Shown one piece after another: positions 62,729 through 64,000 of a stretch of 64,000 bases of DNA (the stretch's first letter is position 1; each line of letters begins with the position of its first letter). The translations under genes and the position numbers were made by a program. The notes below the pieces were generated by a model that saw only the letters and a list, made by a program, of their open reading frames with translations, did no database searches and was not told where the DNA came from. The stretch comes from Salegentibacter flavus (lineage in GTDB: Bacteria; Bacteroidota; Bacteroidia; Flavobacteriales; Flavobacteriaceae), in NCBI RefSeq assembly GCF_900115145.1, contig NZ_FOVL01000001.1, positions 62,001-126,000 on the forward strand, in the 5' to 3' direction.

Positions 62729-64000
62729 ATGAAATCTGTATTATTTTTTGCCAGCCTTTGTCTGATTTCCTTTCAGACCTTAGCTCAAACTCACATTTTA
62801 AAAGGAAAAGTCACCGAGGACGAGGTCCCACTTGAGGGCGTTTCGGTTTACGCTAAAGAAACAGGTGCGGGAACCCAAACCGATGCCGAGGGTAATTACC
62901 GATTGGAGCTAGAAGATGGGGCTTATATCCTCATTTTTTCCTATGGAAATCAGAAATCTGTTCAGGTGAATCTTTATGAGGACAAAACCCTGAATATCGA
63001 TCTCTCTGACGCGCAAGAAGTACTTGATGAGGTTTTTCTCTCGTCTTTAAGGGTAAATGCCCAATCTCCCATTACTTATAGTAACTTGACCAATGAAGAA
63101 ATTGAAGACCGAAATCTGGGTCAGGATATTCCAATTCTAATGAATTACATGCCTAATGTGGTCTCTACCTCAGATGCCGGTGCAGGCATTGGCTACACGG
63201 GAATTCGCGTAAGAGGTAGTGATGGTACAAGAGTGAATGTGACTATTAACGGCGTACCTTATAACGATGCCGAAAGCCAGGGAAGTTTTTGGGTTAACCT
63301 GGGTGATTTTGCTTCTTCCGTAGAGAATATGCAGCTTCAGCGTGGGGTTGGAACTTCCACAAACGGAGCCGGGGCTTTCGGGGCCAGTCTCAATATTCTC
63401 ACCGATGGCTACCAGGAAGAAGCTTCCGCAGAACTTGCTAACAGTATTGGCTCCTACAACACCAGGAAACATACCTTGAAATTCAGTACTGGTCTTATTG
63501 ACGAGAATTGGGAATTCGCCGGACGTGTTTCTCAGATCAAAAGTGACGGCTATATAGACCGGGCGGAGAGTGATTTGAAATCTTATTTTCTCCAGGGAAC
63601 CTTTGTAGATGAAAATACGCTGGTAAAAGCACTTACGTTTGGAGGAAGCGAAAGAACCTACCAGGCCTGGTACGGCATAGATGCTGAAACCCTTGAAAAT
63701 GATCGCACTTTTAACCCTGCAGGGATCTATGAAGATGAGAACGGCGTGACCCGCTATTACGAAAACCAAACCGATAACTACAAGCAGGATCATTATCAAT
63801 TGCTGTGGAATCAGGAATATAACCCTAACTGGTCTTCTAATCTTGCTCTACATTATACCTACGGGAGAGGTTATTATGAAGAGTACGAAGAAGGTGCTGA
63901 GCTTGCCGAATTTGGATTAGAGCCCTTTGAAGCCGGGGGAGAGACAATTACTAATTCAGATCTGGTTGGCACCAAATGGCTGGACAATCATTTTTACGGA
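62729..64000 (+). CDS. TonB-dependent receptor, thiamine-related (5' part)
   Basis: An open frame of 424 codons runs off the right edge. The signal peptide ends in SFQTLAQ (residue 20). A carboxypeptidase-regulatory-like domain follows (LKGKVTEDEVPLEGVSVYAKETG; residues 24-100), then the plug (NYMPNVVSTSDAGAGIGYTGIRVRGSDGTRVNVT; INGVPYNDAESQGSFWVNLGD) and the start of the beta-barrel. It lies directly under a TPP riboswitch, so it probably imports thiamine, its phosphate or a precursor across the outer membrane. Confidence 0.95.
   Translation, partial: MKSVLFFASLCLISFQTLAQTHILKGKVTEDEVPLEGVSVYAKETGAGTQTDAEGNYRLELEDGAYILIFSYGNQKSVQVNLYEDKTLNIDLSDAQEVLDEVFLSSLRVNAQSPITYSNLTNEEIEDRNLGQDIPILMNYMPNVVSTSDAGAGIGYTGIRVRGSDGTRVNVTINGVPYNDAESQGSFWVNLGDFASSVENMQLQRGVGTSTNGAGAFGASLNILTDGYQEEASAELANSIGSYNTRKHTLKFSTGLIDENWEFAGRVSQIKSDGYIDRAESDLKSYFLQGTFVDENTLVKALTFGGSERTYQAWYGIDAETLENDRTFNPAGIYEDENGVTRYYENQTDNYKQDHYQLLWNQEYNPNWSSNLALHYTYGRGYYEEYEEGAELAEFGLEPFEAGGETITNSDLVGTKWLDNHFYG

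Noticed and set aside
63170-63799. 209-codon minus-strand frame
   Set aside because: It lies wholly antisense to the TonB receptor gene, whose motifs are clear in the plus frame.

Overview
The window looks like a chromosome segment of a marine-type Flavobacteriaceae member (Bacteroidota), Gramella/Christiangramia/Salegentibacter-like by impression only. The evidence is: gliding genes gldE and gldD; a secreted protein with GEVED and type IX sorting domains; a DUF4270 lipoprotein; promoters of the Bacteroidota form TAnnTTTG; start codons with A-rich upstream sequence rather than Shine-Dalgarno motifs; and a 29-residue basic protein typical of the phylum. No tRNA, rRNA, insertion sequence, prophage or CRISPR array was seen. 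Almost all genes are core or housekeeping.

Layout. 1-5.6 kb: end of an unidentified gene, an NmrA-like SDR, aspartate kinase with two tandem GNAT acetyltransferases, fructose-1,6-bisphosphatase, a TerB-like protein and a YagU-like membrane protein. 5.7-11.4 kb: omega-amidase, Ig-like lipoprotein, ComF, coiled-coil membrane protein, glycyl-tRNA synthetase. 11.5-17.4 kb: a large type IX secretion substrate, exonuclease III, OmpA lipoprotein, aldo/keto reductase. 17.3-23.3 kb (minus): a six-gene apparent operon panC-panD-flippase-like protein-esterase-like protein-radA-M23 peptidase. 23.4-29.8 kb: an unusual short GT5 (glycogen-synthase-like) protein, DUF4270, glmS, then atpDC. 30-35.9 kb: a complete mrpABCDEFG cation/proton antiporter operon. 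36-45.8 kb: cupin_8 protein, recX, serine hydrolase, RNase E/G, the 29-residue basic protein, HU, mutY-ssb-gldE-gldD, DMT permease. 45.8-52.6 kb: two M16 peptidases, DUF4199, rplU-rpmA, DUF2007, ahcY.

52.6-57.4 kb is a plus-strand run: phosphopantetheinyl transferase, GGGP-synthase-like enzyme, thiamine-binding-like protein, PnuC-like transporter, a NadR-like kinase fused to DUF4301, and ArfB. 57.4-62.4 kb holds two structured noncoding stretches, a small PepSY-like secreted protein, an NtrC-type sigma-54 activator and a convergent hybrid histidine kinase with receiver and Hpt domains. The window closes with a TPP riboswitch, its intrinsic terminator and the start of a TonB-dependent receptor.

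The most promising lead is the 707-residue fusion at 54908-57031. Its DUF4301 half carries spaced motifs that resemble UDP-sugar pyrophosphorylases, so the protein may be a kinase-nucleotidyltransferase. Its gene follows a PnuC-like importer and a thiamine-binding-like protein, about 5 kb before a TPP-controlled outer-membrane receptor. Other leads are an esterase-fold protein with Asp in place of the nucleophilic Ser, a short GT5 protein that lacks its sugar-nucleotide motif, and a pseudoknot-capable element upstream of the response regulator. All function calls come from reading motifs by eye; no database search was possible.
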